Source of the DNA: Roridomyces roridus
Lineage: Eukaryota; Basidiomycota; Agaricomycetes; Agaricales; Mycenaceae
Direction: 5' to 3'
DNA length: 64,000 nt
Assembly (NCBI GenBank): GCA_029378245.1
Contig: JARKIF010000065.1
Span: 149,646-213,645 of the forward strand
Both the position numbers and the translations under genes were made by a program. Position 1 is the first letter of the stretch. Each line of letters begins with the position of its first letter. Below the pieces are notes generated by a model that was given only the letters and a program-made list of their open reading frames with translations, was not told the DNA's origin and made no database searches. Positions 45,446 through 57,665 of the stretch are shown in pieces.

Positions 45446-46117
45446 ATGCAGACAGGTCTCCCCTCCTCCCAATTTCAAACTACTATGTTGCCACCCCAAC
45501 CCATTGGATTCGGCCGTGCACTAAACGCCCCGCCGCAGTCTGAGCCCCGACACCACTCCCATGAAGAGGCTTCCATTAGCAGCCTCATAGACGGGACCAA
45601 TGCGCTCGGGCCCTCCCTCGACGTGCCGAGTACTTGGGAATCGCCGCCATCCTACCTAATCGACGTCTCCTCGACAATGCAGATATGCATGCCACCTCCT
45701 CCCCGAATGGCAGTGTACTCCTTCGACTCTGATTTACCCCCGTTCTCCACGATCTCCCCTTTTCTGGCGTGTCCTCCAATTCCATCCTCGACACCCTCGC
45801 GCGACGTCGCCTTGACCACACTCACATCGTGGAAGCCCGAGTTGGCGTGCACAGAGTGGGTGGCAAAGATAGCCGGCGGGTTGTCGGTGGAGGATATGCA
45901 GTGTTATGCTGCCGGGGTCAAGGACCGACTGCTCGCAGCGTTGCAGTCTCAGAAACAGTTCAGCAGGGAATGTGACGCCGCCTTCCTTGAGACGCGCTGG
46001 ATGCACGACTGGGCATCCTGCGTTCATTTGCCGAGACCTCTCTCTCCCGAGAAAGTTTCGAGGGATGCTATTTTGGAGTTGGAGAGACAGTGCGAGTGGG
46101 TCAAGTGTCGAATGTAG
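45446..46117 (+). CDS. Unknown protein, proline/serine-rich N-terminus
   Basis: I do not recognise this frame of 223 codons. The N-terminal half is low complexity (PPPPRMAVYSF, PPIPSSTPSRD). The C-terminal part looks structured: TSWKPELACTEWVAKIAGGLSVEDMQCYAAGVKDRLLAAL, QKQFSRECDAAFLETRW and a charged helix VSRDAILELERQCEWVKC. This mixture is common in fungal regulatory proteins, but no named domain is visible. A frame upstream at 45,327 could contribute an additional exon. It lies between the DIRS element and a LINE insertion, so it may be a leftover of a larger gene. Confidence 0.45.
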   Translation: MQTGLPSSQFQTTMLPPQPIGFGRALNAPPQSEPRHHSHEEASISSLIDGTNALGPSLDVPSTWESPPSYLIDVSSTMQICMPPPPRMAVYSFDSDLPPFSTISPFLACPPIPSSTPSRDVALTTLTSWKPELACTEWVAKIAGGLSVEDMQCYAAGVKDRLLAALQSQKQFSRECDAAFLETRWMHDWASCVHLPRPLSPEKVSRDAILELERQCEWVKCRM

Positions 46118-46516
46118 CTGGTGTTGTGATGCCACAAATGTGAAACCATTGGAATCACGTGGGTTTTGCATGTGCGTTGGAATACAAAATCAATCAGAAT
46201 GTATTTCTACGGCTTCACATCACACGCCGAGCATTTGCCAACAACGGCATCATTCATTCATCACAACTTCGACAACACTTTTCAATTTCCACCACTCGGC
46301 AACTCGGTACATATCACATGCCGACGACGCGGCATGCATGATCTCCGTGTATGACCGGATTCCCGTGCCCGCAGCTCATTATCAAGCGGATTATTGAGCT
46401 ATTACCAAGACCGAGTTCGCGGCAATGGTTCGGCAGAGAATTGATCCGTGGATGTCCGGGAGGGTATATAAGGAGCGGAAAAGTAGCTAGTCGTAGTAGT
46501 ACCCCCCCCAGTTTTC

Positions 46517-47412
46517 TTTTTTTTTTTTTTTTTTTTTTTGGAGCGTTTGATAATGCATATAAGTCTGCAGAAGCATTCTTGTACACATCCGCTGGTGTCA
46601 CTGGAAAGAGATAAACCAGTATATAAGCCGGGAAAGTAAGCCGCTCAGGAGGAAATGCCTTTATGCACGGTCTAACCAGTGTGGGACTAGACAACTTACA
46701 TCAATACAGAGAGAGTAAGAGAAACAATTAATGAAATGTTCGAATATAGCCCGTCTAATGAGGCTATCTGGAAGTCAGTACGTGATAAGAAATTCCCTAT
46801 TAAAACCAGGGACTTCCTGTGGAAGTGCATCCATAATACTTTCCGAGTAGGATATTTCTGGGATCGTATACCGGGAGCCGAAATTCGAGGCATATGTACA
46901 ATATGCAAGGTTCCTGAAACTCTGGAGCACATTGCCCTGGAATGCCAAGTGCCGGAAACCAAAACAGTGTGGCAGCTCACAAGACAACTATGGAAGATGA
47001 AGTACAGTGAATGGCCACCCATGAGTTGGGGATTAATACTTGGTAATAATCTGACAAAGTTCAAGACAGATGGGAAAGCAATGCCTCAAAAGGATCGTTT
47101 GTTTAGTACCCTTGTGTCGACCGCTTGGCATCTGATATGGAACCTTCGAGTAGATCGGGTCATTCGTAACCCAAACAAAATTGTCAGTCAGTCGGAAGTG
47201 CATAACCGGTGGCTGAAAATGATCAATGGTACACTGCAAAGAGACCGGATACTCACCGACAAAAGAAAATTTGGTACAATGAGCTTCCATAAACAGGTAG
47301 TTCTGAACACCTGGAGTGGGATTCTGCTGGATGAAGATTCACTGCCGGATGATTGGATTAAAGTACGGGGGGTTTTAGTGGGTATTCTGCCATTAAGAGA
47401 AGGTATTGGATA
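46517..47412. mobile_element. LINE insertion with internal inversion (twin priming), 16-bp target duplication
   Basis: Perfect 16-bp direct repeats A-C8-AGTTTTC at 46,501-46,516 and 47,413-47,428 bracket the element. Its left end is T24 (46,517-46,540), the poly(A) tail of a minus-strand element, followed to about 46,690 by 3'-end sequence in minus orientation. From about 46,690 to 47,412 the orientation flips: a plus-strand frame (M at 46,736) reads the C-terminal part of a LINE polyprotein, including FLWKCIHNTFRVGYFWDRI and a CTICKVPETLEHIALEC zinc knuckle (zf-RVT type). A tail in one orientation and coding sequence in the other inside one target duplication is the signature of twin priming. 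The copy is 5'-truncated and dead. Confidence 0.88.
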
Positions 47413-47459
47413 ACCCCCCCCAGTTTTCACTGGCGCTGTGGTCTGTACCAACAATCTTA

Positions 47460-47850
47460 TCTTTTTTTATCTAGCTGCTACATTGGTCGCCTGGCTCGGT
47501 CGTAAATCCGCTGCCCAGGGTCGATACCACCGTTCATCCCGCTGCCCGCTCGCTGTCCATCACAGCGATCAAATCCCGCCATCAGCGCCATCAGTTCCGC
47601 TGTTCCGCCGTATTCATCGCCACCACCGTTTTTGGCTATCCGTATCCGTCCCGCCGTATTTCTGCCGTTCACGTACCACCTACCGAATATTATCTGTTGA
47701 CCAGATTCGGTCGTTGATTGCCCCCATTTGGAGTGTTGACGCATATTCCCCCACTCGTTCGACTTCCGTGGCCAAAGACAAGCCTGATCGGATTTCGAAT
47801 AGTATTGATTTACGTTGTCACAGTGTACTCTCTTGTCATTCATGGGCGTA
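47460..47850 (+). repeat. Dispersed repeat, copy 2 (partner at 12,720-12,980)
   Basis: The right part of this stretch matches the minus strand of 12,720-12,980 (TATCCGTCCCG, GTGGCCAAAGACAAGCCTGATC, TCGAATAGTAT). The left part has GC-rich motifs (ATCCCGCC, CCGCTGTTCCGC) without recognisable coding. Element class unknown. Confidence 0.55.
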
Positions 47851-47854
47851 AATT

Positions 47855-48915
47855 ATTTCCAGTTGATTGAGCACTGATAGGGGTACGACGCGTTGTTTGC
47901 ACGTGCTCGCGCTTGTGTCAGGTGATGATGATGACACTGCTCTTTGTCACTATGGCCTTCAGAATCCCTCGCTACGCTTGCCCAGGTCGTTGCCTTTGCG
48001 AATCCCCGCCGCTAGATAGGCTCGAATCCAGCCTGTCGTGTCGAAAGTGGTACTGTCGTATCGACACCTTTCATAGACAGACCGCATATTCCGATGACTC
48101 GACTAGTCCCTTGCGACCATGGCGCCGTTTATCGAGCGAGCGTGGATGGCGTACGATCTCCTTCTACCTGCGTCCTGAAGCTTCCTCCAATATAGTCGAC
48201 GTCGCATGTCCTGACTCCTCTTCCTTACTATCTGGCAGACAATCTGTGCAGGCGCCAGATCATTCTGAGACGTACCATGTATTGTATGACGAGCGCTTGA
48301 GAGGAACACGGGCCTTGCAATGTGCGTCCTTGCGACTCTTCTGTCTATTCTCCGTCTCAATCCAATGCTCCAGTCTGCGGACGAGGCATACATTACGCCG
48401 GACGCCTCGACCCTCTCAAGCCGCGGCGTCCGATTCGGCTCTGCATTGCTTCCTGCTTTCATGTGGTAGTAGATATCTCCTTTCCATTCTGATTTATCGG
48501 CATCATCATATCTGTCCGCGGGCGTCTGAGCGCATGTTTCCAGGCGCAGTCTTCTGACGCACTAGCGTTCGGCGCTATCCGACAAACGCACCTCCGGGGT
48601 ACACTTGGCTCGTGCAGGCCCTTCAAGCGGGGCTCCTTGATCGTGTGGTCGTTGCCGGCGCAAAGATGCTGGAGCAGTCCGACCCCGGCGTGACGGAGTA
48701 TCGCGAACGTATTAGCAGTGGCTCGAGTCGGACAAGTTACATGTACAGCCTTCCGTACACCGCAAGTAAAGTATTGAGAACAATCAGTACAAATTGAACG
48801 GTCTCCGTCCATCGACGACAGTCGCAGAGACTCGGAAGCAAATCTACATCAAGGCGTCTTGCATCATACGCGTCTGTTCCATAGTTTCGCGTTTGGTGAG
48901 CGTAAATGAGTTGAA
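47855..48915. other. No gene recognised
   Basis: Open frames on both strands lack recognisable domains and none shows a convincing chain of introns. I leave it unannotated. Confidence 0.35.
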
Positions 48916-48924
48916 TGGCGATAG

Positions 48925-51495
48925 TTAGTACTCACCGAGGTCTAAGGCTGCACCGGGCCCGTCATTAGCTTCGTTGTCGCCTTCCAGTTGAAAATCTTCC
49001 ACGCTCTCGTTGTCAACTAGATAAGTAACATTGATTTGGAGAACAATGTGAAACATGAGACACGCACTACGCGCAAAAGGGTGCTGACATTTGGTCGACA
49101 CATGAAAAAGAGGTTCCTCGAGATGTCGGGCTGCGTCTTGTGTATATGGATCAAAGCCCTTGGCTTGGTGAAGTTTTGCCACCGCCGTATAAGCATTTTG
49201 ATGCCACGAAAGACCGCACACTTTGGTTGCGAATGTCATGTTTGGAAAGCCCAGGCGGTGCGCTTCCACTTCACCCAGTCGTTCCTTTCCGGATTCATCC
49301 AGGCTCCAATACGCCGGACATTGAGGCCATCGGAATTCCAACGGACCGACTTGGAAGTCGGAACCAGGGCACAGGAACAGGTAGCCAGGCGGACAGTCAT
49401 TGAGGGTCTTCTCGAATCCAAGTCTGAATCTAACATGATACGTGAAAACTTTCGCGCCACGTAAGAACGGAATTTGCACGAGGTCGATGCACCCACCGTA
49501 TTTTTCTTGTTCCGATGTGATTTGCAGACGCTTGAAGATGTAGTTCGCTTGACTTATCCACAAATAGTGGTTGGGAATGAATGTTGCAATGGAGATATCC
49601 CGAATGTCGCATGTGGGTACACTGATAATTTGGATTTAAAATGGAGTATTCAATGCAGAACTGGGGCAACTCACCAAGTCCAGCCGTTCTGCATTGCTGT
49701 GGGCTCCCCGTACTTTCGTCTGAGTCCCCACTCAGGACGTAAATCACCATCCGAAGACATCTCCGCCATTTCCAGGAATGAGCCGACATTCCGGCAGCTT
49801 GCGTCCACGACTGCACCTAGGTACACGGTGGATGATGCGGGGATCGAGAAGGATGTGTCATTAGCCATGAAACCCCAGTCGCAATCCCAATGGTAGAGAG
49901 GCAAAACAGACAGAACATGCGACTCTGTTTGCGGTTCAAAGCAACCGACACTCTCCCAAATTGTGCCGCCAGGAAGCATATTCGTAACCGCCAGGTAGTC
50001 GTCCGTCCCTAGTGGTCTGGCGATTATGAGGTCTACGCAGAGTCGACCGTTGCCACTCCGCAACCACTGTTTGTATGAGTACTCATACTGTTGAAGAACT
50101 TGAGAATATACAATCCGGCACTGTATAGGATACTCACCGTCGTTCGACCCGGATAACATTCCTGGTGTGCGTGCAATAAATCCTAGGAGCCGTTCAGCTT
50201 GGGAAAGCGGGTCCAGGCATCATGGTTTCAATCACTTACCGCAATGAGTGTATTCTGCAGAGCAGGCATTGACGATGAGATCTTTCGAACTCGGCAGAAA
50301 AACAAAACATACGGAGCAGAACAGGACATACACCGCCCAAAGGGGTGAGTGCGCACTACATGTCTGGACGAAGCGGTCCAGTGGTATCAATTCTAATCAT
50401 TTTCAATTGCAATCAGGAATCGCTCCACGATTGCTTACCGTCGTGAAATATGGTGGCGCAAATACCATTTGACGACGCCACCGCGTATACTTGTATCAGA
50501 TTCGGGTGACTGGGTACACCGGTCAGTGAGTACTGGTCCATACAACATAGAAAGTGCCCACTTACCGTGACCGTGAGTATTTAGACATTTCGCGCCGCCA
50601 TTCCTAATCACGATTGACAATCATCGTTCTTTAACCAGACGCTCAATTGTAGAGTCAAGTACTCACCTCCTCTGCACCCTGATCCATGTATAATGCGACA
50701 GTCATAGGGAACTCTCGACTGTCAATCCGAGCGGAATAAATCTGCTTCACGAAATGTCCTGGATGCTGCCGATGGTATACGATTTTATCGCGGACGTCGA
50801 TGTCCCCCAGCGGGATCATGCGGAAATCTGGACGAGATTTGGTATGGACGTTGGTGATATGCGTGAATGAGCCGCCGGAGACCTCGAAGTGGCTAGATTG
50901 ATTGAAAAAAGGGGATCCCTGCCTGTTGGCGTCACTGCGTCAGGAGGAGCGACTGGCCAGGTGGGCCAAAGAACACATACAGATATGCGCCAGAGTCATC
51001 GTGATCCTGTACCGACTTGGAGTCGTCGTGGAAGCTGGGGAAATCGATATGCATGGAGGAGCTTGAAGAAGGCCGGGCATGGGCATCGACGCTGACCCTG
51101 ACAGGCTTCAGCCTGTGCACACAGCTTGGCAGGGGCCGGAATGCCGAAACATTCTTGCTGTTGCAGCAACTGCTGTGGATTGACTGTAGATGGCGTTTGC
51201 GGATCGTGACCTCGGGACGAAGGATACTTATCGTGAGCAGATCATGGGAGAAGAAGAAGTTGTTTGTGTCGCTTTGTTGGGTGATCCGTCGGCTATTATT
51301 TAGGCTTGACTTAGGCTGCTCTCCTTCCACCAACCTTCCCATCTCATCTACGCGACTCTCATCTTTCAAGAGACGGAGATAAACAGTGTACCCTCCTCGG
51401 TCTGGGCCGTCCGGTCCTTTGATGGGGCGCCGACGGGGCCGCACCGAGGTTTCGGAGTCGGGGATGTTGTTAATAGATACTCTATCGTGATCCAC
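48925..51495 (-). CDS. Intron-rich protein of unknown function
   Basis: I do not recognise a named domain. Several minus-strand exons look coding. Near 51,000-51,090 is MHIDFPSFHDDSKSVQ...GAYLYVFFGP. At 50,159-49,690 is a well-formed stretch (RIVYSQVLQQYEYSYKQWL, RPLGTDDYLAVTNMLPGGTIW, CDWGFMANDTSFSIPAS). The last exon at 49,563-48,925 reads DWISQANYIF-type sequence, PPGYLFLCPGSDFQVGPLEFRWPQCPAYWSLD and DAARHLEEP. Taken together they resemble an uncharacterised agaric family of cytoplasmic proteins without signal peptide or membrane segments. Intron positions between 50,160 and 50,900 are unclear because the sequence there has short frames only, so the 5' part of the model is uncertain and a stop or an additional gene could be hidden. 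Confidence 0.5.
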
Positions 51496-51499
51496 GGGG

Positions 51500-52160
51500 T
51501 GGTGTGGGTGGCGTCCGCTGGGGACTTGGAACGACTATCGCCTGCGAGTGGGCGCGGACGCAATGAGACGAGGCCAGTCTCACTCTGGAATGCGACGATC
51601 TCCCTCTGACAGCGGTGCGCGAGAAGAATTCGTGGCTAGGAAGGGTCGGTGACGGTGGATGTACAAGGCGCTGTGAGCCTCGCGGGCGAAGAATCATCCA
51701 TCTGTGAGGATGACGCGGCACTCGTCGAGCACGCCATGCTACTCCTTCAGCTCGCCCTTCACATCCTCTTCCAGCACCCACAGCGTCGTCATCTCACCAT
51801 CCTGTCCGTTGGGCCAGACACGATTGCGCCTCTTGCATACTGCGTCTCGCTGATGTCGATACTATAGCGCGTCGCGTTGCCGGATCATGGCGTGCGGCCG
51901 GCAAGACTCGGCCAATGCGGATGTTGAGGCTGGGAATACTTGCCATCTCAGCGGTAGGGCTGCAGCTGTACCTGATACAATTTATGTGCATCGGAATTCC
52001 ACGCCTCCCCGAAGCTTGCACTGACTGATCATGAACCTTGGATGCGGAATCATTCATAGTGTGATAGATGGTGAAAATCGAATCTCCGAGCATTTAATCT
52101 GAAAGAGAAATACAATACTCCCAAGCTCTTCTCTGCGTCCATGGAGCGTCTGAATACGGT
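51500..52160. other. Intergenic, no gene recognised
   Basis: Sequence between the unknown gene and the metacaspase-like pseudogene. No supported frame, repeat or tRNA-like motif. Confidence 0.4.
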
Positions 52161-52164
52161 CCAT

Positions 52165-54370
52165 CTACGAATCCTCCTCAACAACTATGGTTATCGGCAC
52201 ATCCCACCCACCCCAAACTCCCTCATCTATAGCCAGACGCTGCTCCCCCTCCTGCCCTCGTCCTTGCCCGATGATCGCATCCACCGCCGCGACCTGCTCA
52301 ATGGACTGCAGATCAAGATACTTCGTCGAAACAAACAACTTGAGGAACCCCGTGTCCTTGTTGATTCCGTCGGGCACTACGAACTGAAAAGCGTACACGC
52401 TGCCCGTGCCATAGCCAATGGTAATCTGGGCCGGTGGTACATCCGAGTCTCCGCGCGCTGGCAACGGCGCCGCCATCGTCTTGGACTCCGGGAGGTACCA
52501 CGCCTGAATAAAAAAAATAAGTTCGAATGGCCGAATACATAAGAGACACGCACATCAATGCTGTATGTCGCCGGATCAAAGTAAAAGAGATACGGGAACA
52601 AGTCGTACTTTGAATAATTGCAAATTGCAAAGCCATACTTTGCCTCCGGGTCCAGCTGGAACCTCACCTCGCCGTCTACAACCATATTCCCAAACTCGGT
52701 ATCCGGGACGCGGAACCCAAACTCGCCTGTCAGGCGGTGCATCTCCAGTTGCACATCCCGGCCTAAATCCAACACGTCCTGCGTATTGTGTTTCGCGAGG
52801 AAATAATTGAACCGGCCAATCGAGTCGAGGACATAGGGGATGTGCGCGATAGCAGAGACGTTCAACAAAACATCGGGTGTGTCGTACCTCGCCAGATGAG
52901 CATCCAGACGGGTGAGTGTTATCTCCTCCTTGGATGTGCGTTTGATCACAAGGTCAGCAGTATCTCGTGAATCCACCACGAGGAATCTGGGCGTCGTCCT
53001 CGGCACCAAGAGATCACTGGCGGACAGCGGCAAGTCTTCGTCGGGTTGGATATAAACCTTCATCATCGCCGCCTCGTTCTTCCAGTGCGCCACGACCAGC
53101 CTCGTCCCAGTCGGAAGAACCTGCGGAACCCTCGCCATCAAAATCGCGGAATTCAAATCGACGGACACGGCGACAAAGACGCGGTCGGGGTCCGTCTGGG
53201 GATCCTTCTCGGACACAAACTGCGTGCCGACGACCACGCCAAACATACTCCCAACATCAACCTTGAGTGTCCCATCCTCCTTCACCCGGACCGCGCAAGA
53301 CAGTGACTCGGCAGGCTCGCACATCCCCCCTTGAAAGATAAACCTCCGCTTATTCGCGCCTTCGCACTGTGGATCTTGATCTGGGAGCGTCGGAAGCATA
53401 TCCAAAAGTTCCGCATAAGTGACGCGATTGAGCGGCCCAATCCCACGGAGGGCTCTGACCAGCCCGTCCGTAAGAACCCGCACGGCGAGCCGGTGATCGT
53501 GGAGATGCATTCCCGCGCGCGTTGTTGGTATCGACACGCCGCCAACAAAGTATGCGAGTCCATGAGCTCGTAGCTGGTGTCCAGGGGCGAAGGCACGGTC
53601 CCTGGCATCCGTGAGCTCGCCCACAACTCTTGATCTAGATGTTCAGGAATTGGGGTGGGCGTGTCGACGTAGCGCAAGATGGGAAGGATGTTGGGGGGAT
53701 CTGAGACCCGCGTGAGGCTGCCGCTTGTGGCAGCAGTCCAGAATTACTGTCTGCACAGTTGGGTTATTTTCGCTGAGCGGTATAGAAGATAAATGCATAC
53801 AATATTGTTGCCCTTCGCTGTCGCCAGCTGGCTTAGAAGCAAACCTATGGTACGATCTGGGATTCCGTGTACCAGCTCCCCTTGTACATCCTTCCATCGT
53901 TCATCATGCGGAACGAATGTCTCGATCTTGTCATCCGTCGACGGCCACGAATCCGGCGCCTTCACACGACTCCCATGTCCAGCATAGTATATTATCATCG
54001 TATCGCCGTTCTCAATGTCCGGATTTTCGATGAGATGAGTCCGGAAAGTTCGTAATATTGCGTCGCGCGTAGCCTCTTCGTTGGCCAAAAACGCCACTTG
54101 TTTTCTCCGGAATGTTGAATCGATTCGTCAAGAATGCTCGCATCGTCTGAGCGTCGTTGACGCATCCTCTGAGATTAGGGATGGTGCTGGACGCGTACTA
54201 ATTCTCTGTGAGACACATTCACAGAAAAAGATGTCTCTTTACCTTGTCGATACCCACTATCAGGGCAAATACGCAACATCGAGGCGCGTTGCTGTGATTC
54301 TCGTCAATTCCATCCGCTTCATCCGGGCCAGCAACTCACGCGAACTACCCGCCCAGGGTGATGCAGCCGA
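52165..54370 (-). pseudogene. Metacaspase-like (peptidase C14) protein, three apparent frameshifts
   Basis: In order on the minus strand: the first caspase strand CVFALIVGIDK (near 54,260), an intron, NLRGCVNDAQTMRAFLTN, ANEEATRDAILRTFRTHL, the histidine motif IIYYAGHGSRVKAP, an intron (GTATGC...TGTGCAG), and the cysteine motif VILDCCH. A long C-terminal region follows (LNRVTYAELLDMLPTLPDQDPQCEG, VGFLKLF-like) ending at 52,165. Both catalytic residues are present. The frame breaks three times: an extra A in AAAA near 54,101, an extra base just after DCCH near 53,725, and a one-base loss near 53,473. Each break joins two good homologous segments. The family cuts after basic residues and is linked to fungal cell death or stress. 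Either the gene is dead or the assembly carries indels. Confidence 0.8.
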
Positions 54371-54374
54371 TACG

Positions 54375-55930
54375 TGACACTGATATTAGAGGAAGGGAGG
54401 GTCCTTGACGATATCTAGATTGATTTCAATACGCCGACCGGAAATGAAAAAGTATAAATACCTTGATCATGAGCCTCGAGGTCGACGACTACAGTTGCTG
54501 TACCATCGCTATGGGTCGCTTAAACGGCCGCTTCTTGTAAACGCTCAGCGAAAACTCTCTCGAGTCGCGAGTTCCCTGTATCGCATCATCAGAACAATTC
54601 CAACCAAGAAAAATGAAGACGATGGTCACAATTGGAATGTCTGCCCCAAAACTGCAGGCGAGGATATTCCTCGGATAGTTGTCGTGCGGAGAACCCAATT
54701 ATCAGTCCGAATTTTCAATATGCAGCTTGCTAAACCATGAGCAGACAGTCGGACGTCGGGACCCCTCCGCTCGCAGAATGGATACGTGATGAGACTGGGG
54801 CAGAGGTAAATCCAGAATACGTACCTGTGAGCTCAATGGTCCTGAGCCTGGACACGATAAGATATATCTTCGTCTGACTAGTTGCCGAGACGCACTTTTC
54901 ATCAGAGTCCATGCTTAGCGAGATGAGCTGGCAAGAGAAGAGGGATGGAGGGAGGGAGAGTGAGAGAAGGGCACGACCGAGCTCGTGTTACGTGCGCCGC
55001 AGGTTCCTTACCCGTCAGACCTCGGGAATGAAGGGTGGAGCCCTGCCACCAAGGCGACGGAATACATATAAGAATCCGATTCCACATGAAATGAATTGGA
55101 ATGGAATGCACGGGATGGAAAGCAAGAGCCAGAGTCACGCCGTACCCCGGTTTGCGAAGGGCCGCCTCGTGTGCGGGCGAGGCTTTCGAAGGCACTCGTC
55201 CGCGATGGGCATCGTTCCGCCGGAGATCGGGGCCATCTGGGCCATGTTGGGACTTGAGGACGTCAGGATTTGAGAGCTTCCTTGATTCAGATAGAGCGTC
55301 GAACAAGGGATGAGCGCGATATGGTAGTAGCTGCTGTAGACGAGGCTGTGTGTGTGTGACAGGCTGTGTGTGGCACTGGAAAAACGGAACAAAGTCAAAC
55401 ATACCGTAAGTCTACTAAATTGGGACGCCCATCGTGTTGATCAGTCAAAAAAGACCACCCGCCGAGAACCAACCGAGAACATAATCGAAGAGGAAATATG
55501 CAAATGGAACCGGTTACTCGAGGTCGCTGGAAATGAGGATTCGTCTGGGACTGCCAACAAAAACGCCGCGGAGTATTGGGGAAAACAAACACACGCACCT
55601 TTGCGCACTTTCTCTAACCGAGGCAGACATGGGAAGTAAGCGTTCCCGACCCAGGTATAGACTATCGCTTTCCATGATTTCTATTGAGCTGGAATTCATC
55701 GCCAAGAAATTCAAATGAGCCATGGCGAAAGTACATGACCGACTTGACGAGGCAAGACCGAGACCCGGCCGCGATGCTAACTGGTTCACCAGGCGCCTAC
55801 GGCCCTCCTAGCAAGGCTGCCTTCCAACTATCACGTGCCCACAATCAGAGTTACGCTATAAGCATGCTTCGCTCGATCCACGCAGAGAGTTCCCTCCCTC
55901 CTACATACCCACACGCAAGTCAAGACTCCA
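54375..55930. other. No gene recognised
   Basis: A minus-strand frame at 54,912-54,700 (MDSDEKCVSATSQTKIYLIVS) could be an N-terminal exon of the metacaspase-like gene, but I cannot connect it. TG/CA-rich sequence occurs near 55,345. Nothing else is supported. Confidence 0.35.
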
Positions 55931-55941
55931 CAAACATCACA

Positions 55942-56889
55942 ATGCAAAACAGCGAACGTACCTACGTTGAGCTGCTCTTCCGCGCATCCAGAAAATACGC
56001 AAGCTGGGATCCAGAGGTTCATTGGAGTTCTAACCCGCTCCCGCTGCACGCTTCCATTAACACTCCGTCACAGATGGAAGTAAAAGTCGGCGACTGGGGT
56101 CGGATTACCCAAGGGAAGCGCGGACTGCTGTTTTGGCGCAAGAATGGCACGTTCCTGAGGGAAGGTAATATCTACGACGATGGCTTGGCGGAGAAGTATG
56201 GCATTCCAAAGCCGAACAAAAGCAGTACCAGGGGAGAACGGGGAGCGGGGCGAGTCGTGGATTGTTTCTAACAACGCAGTGCAAGTGGATGTAGGCGGGG
56301 CTGTGGCCGGGTGAGTCTTCGTCCCAACCAATACGCGGCGATCGCACTGAATGCACCTGCTTACCCAAACCAAAAGATCCACCCCGCTCTAGCCCAATGC
56401 AAACTCAAAGGCGCATACAAATTCACCTCCGGCAAGGGAGCCCTCCTCGTCATGTCCAACCCCACCATATCATACATCGACCCGCCCGGAGCCCTGCGCA
56501 AACTCCTCCAAGAACCATCCATGCGTGATCTAGTCGTCGTGTCAGAGGTGCACAGCTGCGACTCGTATGCACGGATCCTCACCTCCAGTGCTGGGAACAC
56601 AGTCGCTTTGGGTTTGAGCGTCGAGCCACCAATTCCCGGGGCGGCGGAAGCCCATGCACACGCCACGTGGGTGCGCAGTACCAGCGTAGGGAATTTCAAG
56701 AGCCAAGTCGATGAGAGGGGAGAGCGGAGGTATCATCCTTTGTTTAGGCTGGTGTCGCTCACGGAGAAGGCGACATCGAGGCTGAGTCGAGTGAAGAGGA
56801 GTGGGAGAGTGCGCCGCTTTCTGAGGCAGTGCCTCCTTGGTTGGTTGAGGAAGAGCGCAAGAAGACATCGGAGGTCGGGCAGAAGTAGC
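55942..56889 (+). CDS. Unknown agaric-type soluble protein, likely with indels
   Basis: No named domain is recognised. The frame from the ATG at 55,942 reads MQNSERTYVELLFRASRKYA, then VKVGDWGRITQGKRGLLFWR and EGNIYDDGLAEKYGIP. A second segment, after an intron near 56,310-56,375, reads LAQCKLKGAYKFTSGKGALLVMSNPTISYIDPPGALRKLL, VVVSEVHSCDSYARILTS, NTVALGLSVEPPIPGAA and VRSTSVGNFKSQVD. These blocks look well preserved and belong to a paralogous fungal family of unknown role. Between them, GESWIVSNNAVQVDVGGA lies in a different frame, which an extra A in AAAA near 56,220 would explain. The C-terminus is also better in another frame, ending in an acidic tail and a TAG at 56,889. The gene is therefore either slightly damaged or affected by assembly indels. 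Confidence 0.55.
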
Positions 56890-56894
56890 TGATG

Positions 56895-57660
56895 TGTTTG
56901 TTATTCTGGTGGTATTTTCTTGTTCTTTGCGCGGTCTCGGAGTATTATAGTGATATTATCATTTTCTGCTTGTTGAAGAGAGCTCCTGCCAGAAAGTACA
57001 CGGCCGAAAGAGACAGGGAGGTGGTGTGCAATGAAGTTACACACTTACAGGAGCGGGAGCCAATTGGGAGCAGAGGGAGAGGGAGGGAGAAAAAGCAAAG
57101 CCAAGAAGCTGACGGCCCTGGATCAAGGGTCTGCGAAGAAAGGTCGGTGGTGCCACCGTGGTGGTCAAGAAGAGAGATGCGTCTGATGGAGTTCCGAGTC
57201 TTAAAATTTATTTTTAAGCTCGGTCTTATCGGCCCGTTTCCCGCAAAAGTGGGGTCCAATTTTTTTCAATGACATCTTTGAGCCCTGTGTGTTTGGCTCC
57301 AACAAATTCCTTATAAGGTAATTCTGGAGGTGTTCTGGCTCCATTTGGTACCCTCTTAGTCAATGACTCTTACGCCCTTGGACATGCATCTCCATTCCTG
57401 CTCAGTGCTCACTTCTGCCGGCCTCCGTGTTATCAACATCTCTGCCGACGGCGAGTCGGACGCTGTCGGACGCGGAACGGGACCTCCATGTTTGACAGCC
57501 GATGACAGTTCCGTTTCGGTTCCGTTGACAGGCACGCGGCCACGCCTCTTGTTTCCCACCACCACCACGCATCGACTGGACCTACGGGCGACAACGTCGT
57601 GTTTTAACAACCCACTTGAACTCCCTCGTCTCACGTACCTAGGCCTGGCGCGCGTCTCTT
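56895..57660. other. No gene recognised
   Basis: No supported coding sequence or repeat. A short plus-strand frame at 57,363-57,668 has no recognisable features. Confidence 0.4.
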
Positions 57661-57665
57661 GTGTC

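Noticed and set aside
46736..47413. An independent host gene encoding a zinc-knuckle protein
   Set aside because: It lies wholly inside a 16-bp target duplication with a poly(T) end, and its stop codon lies at the junction with the target site.
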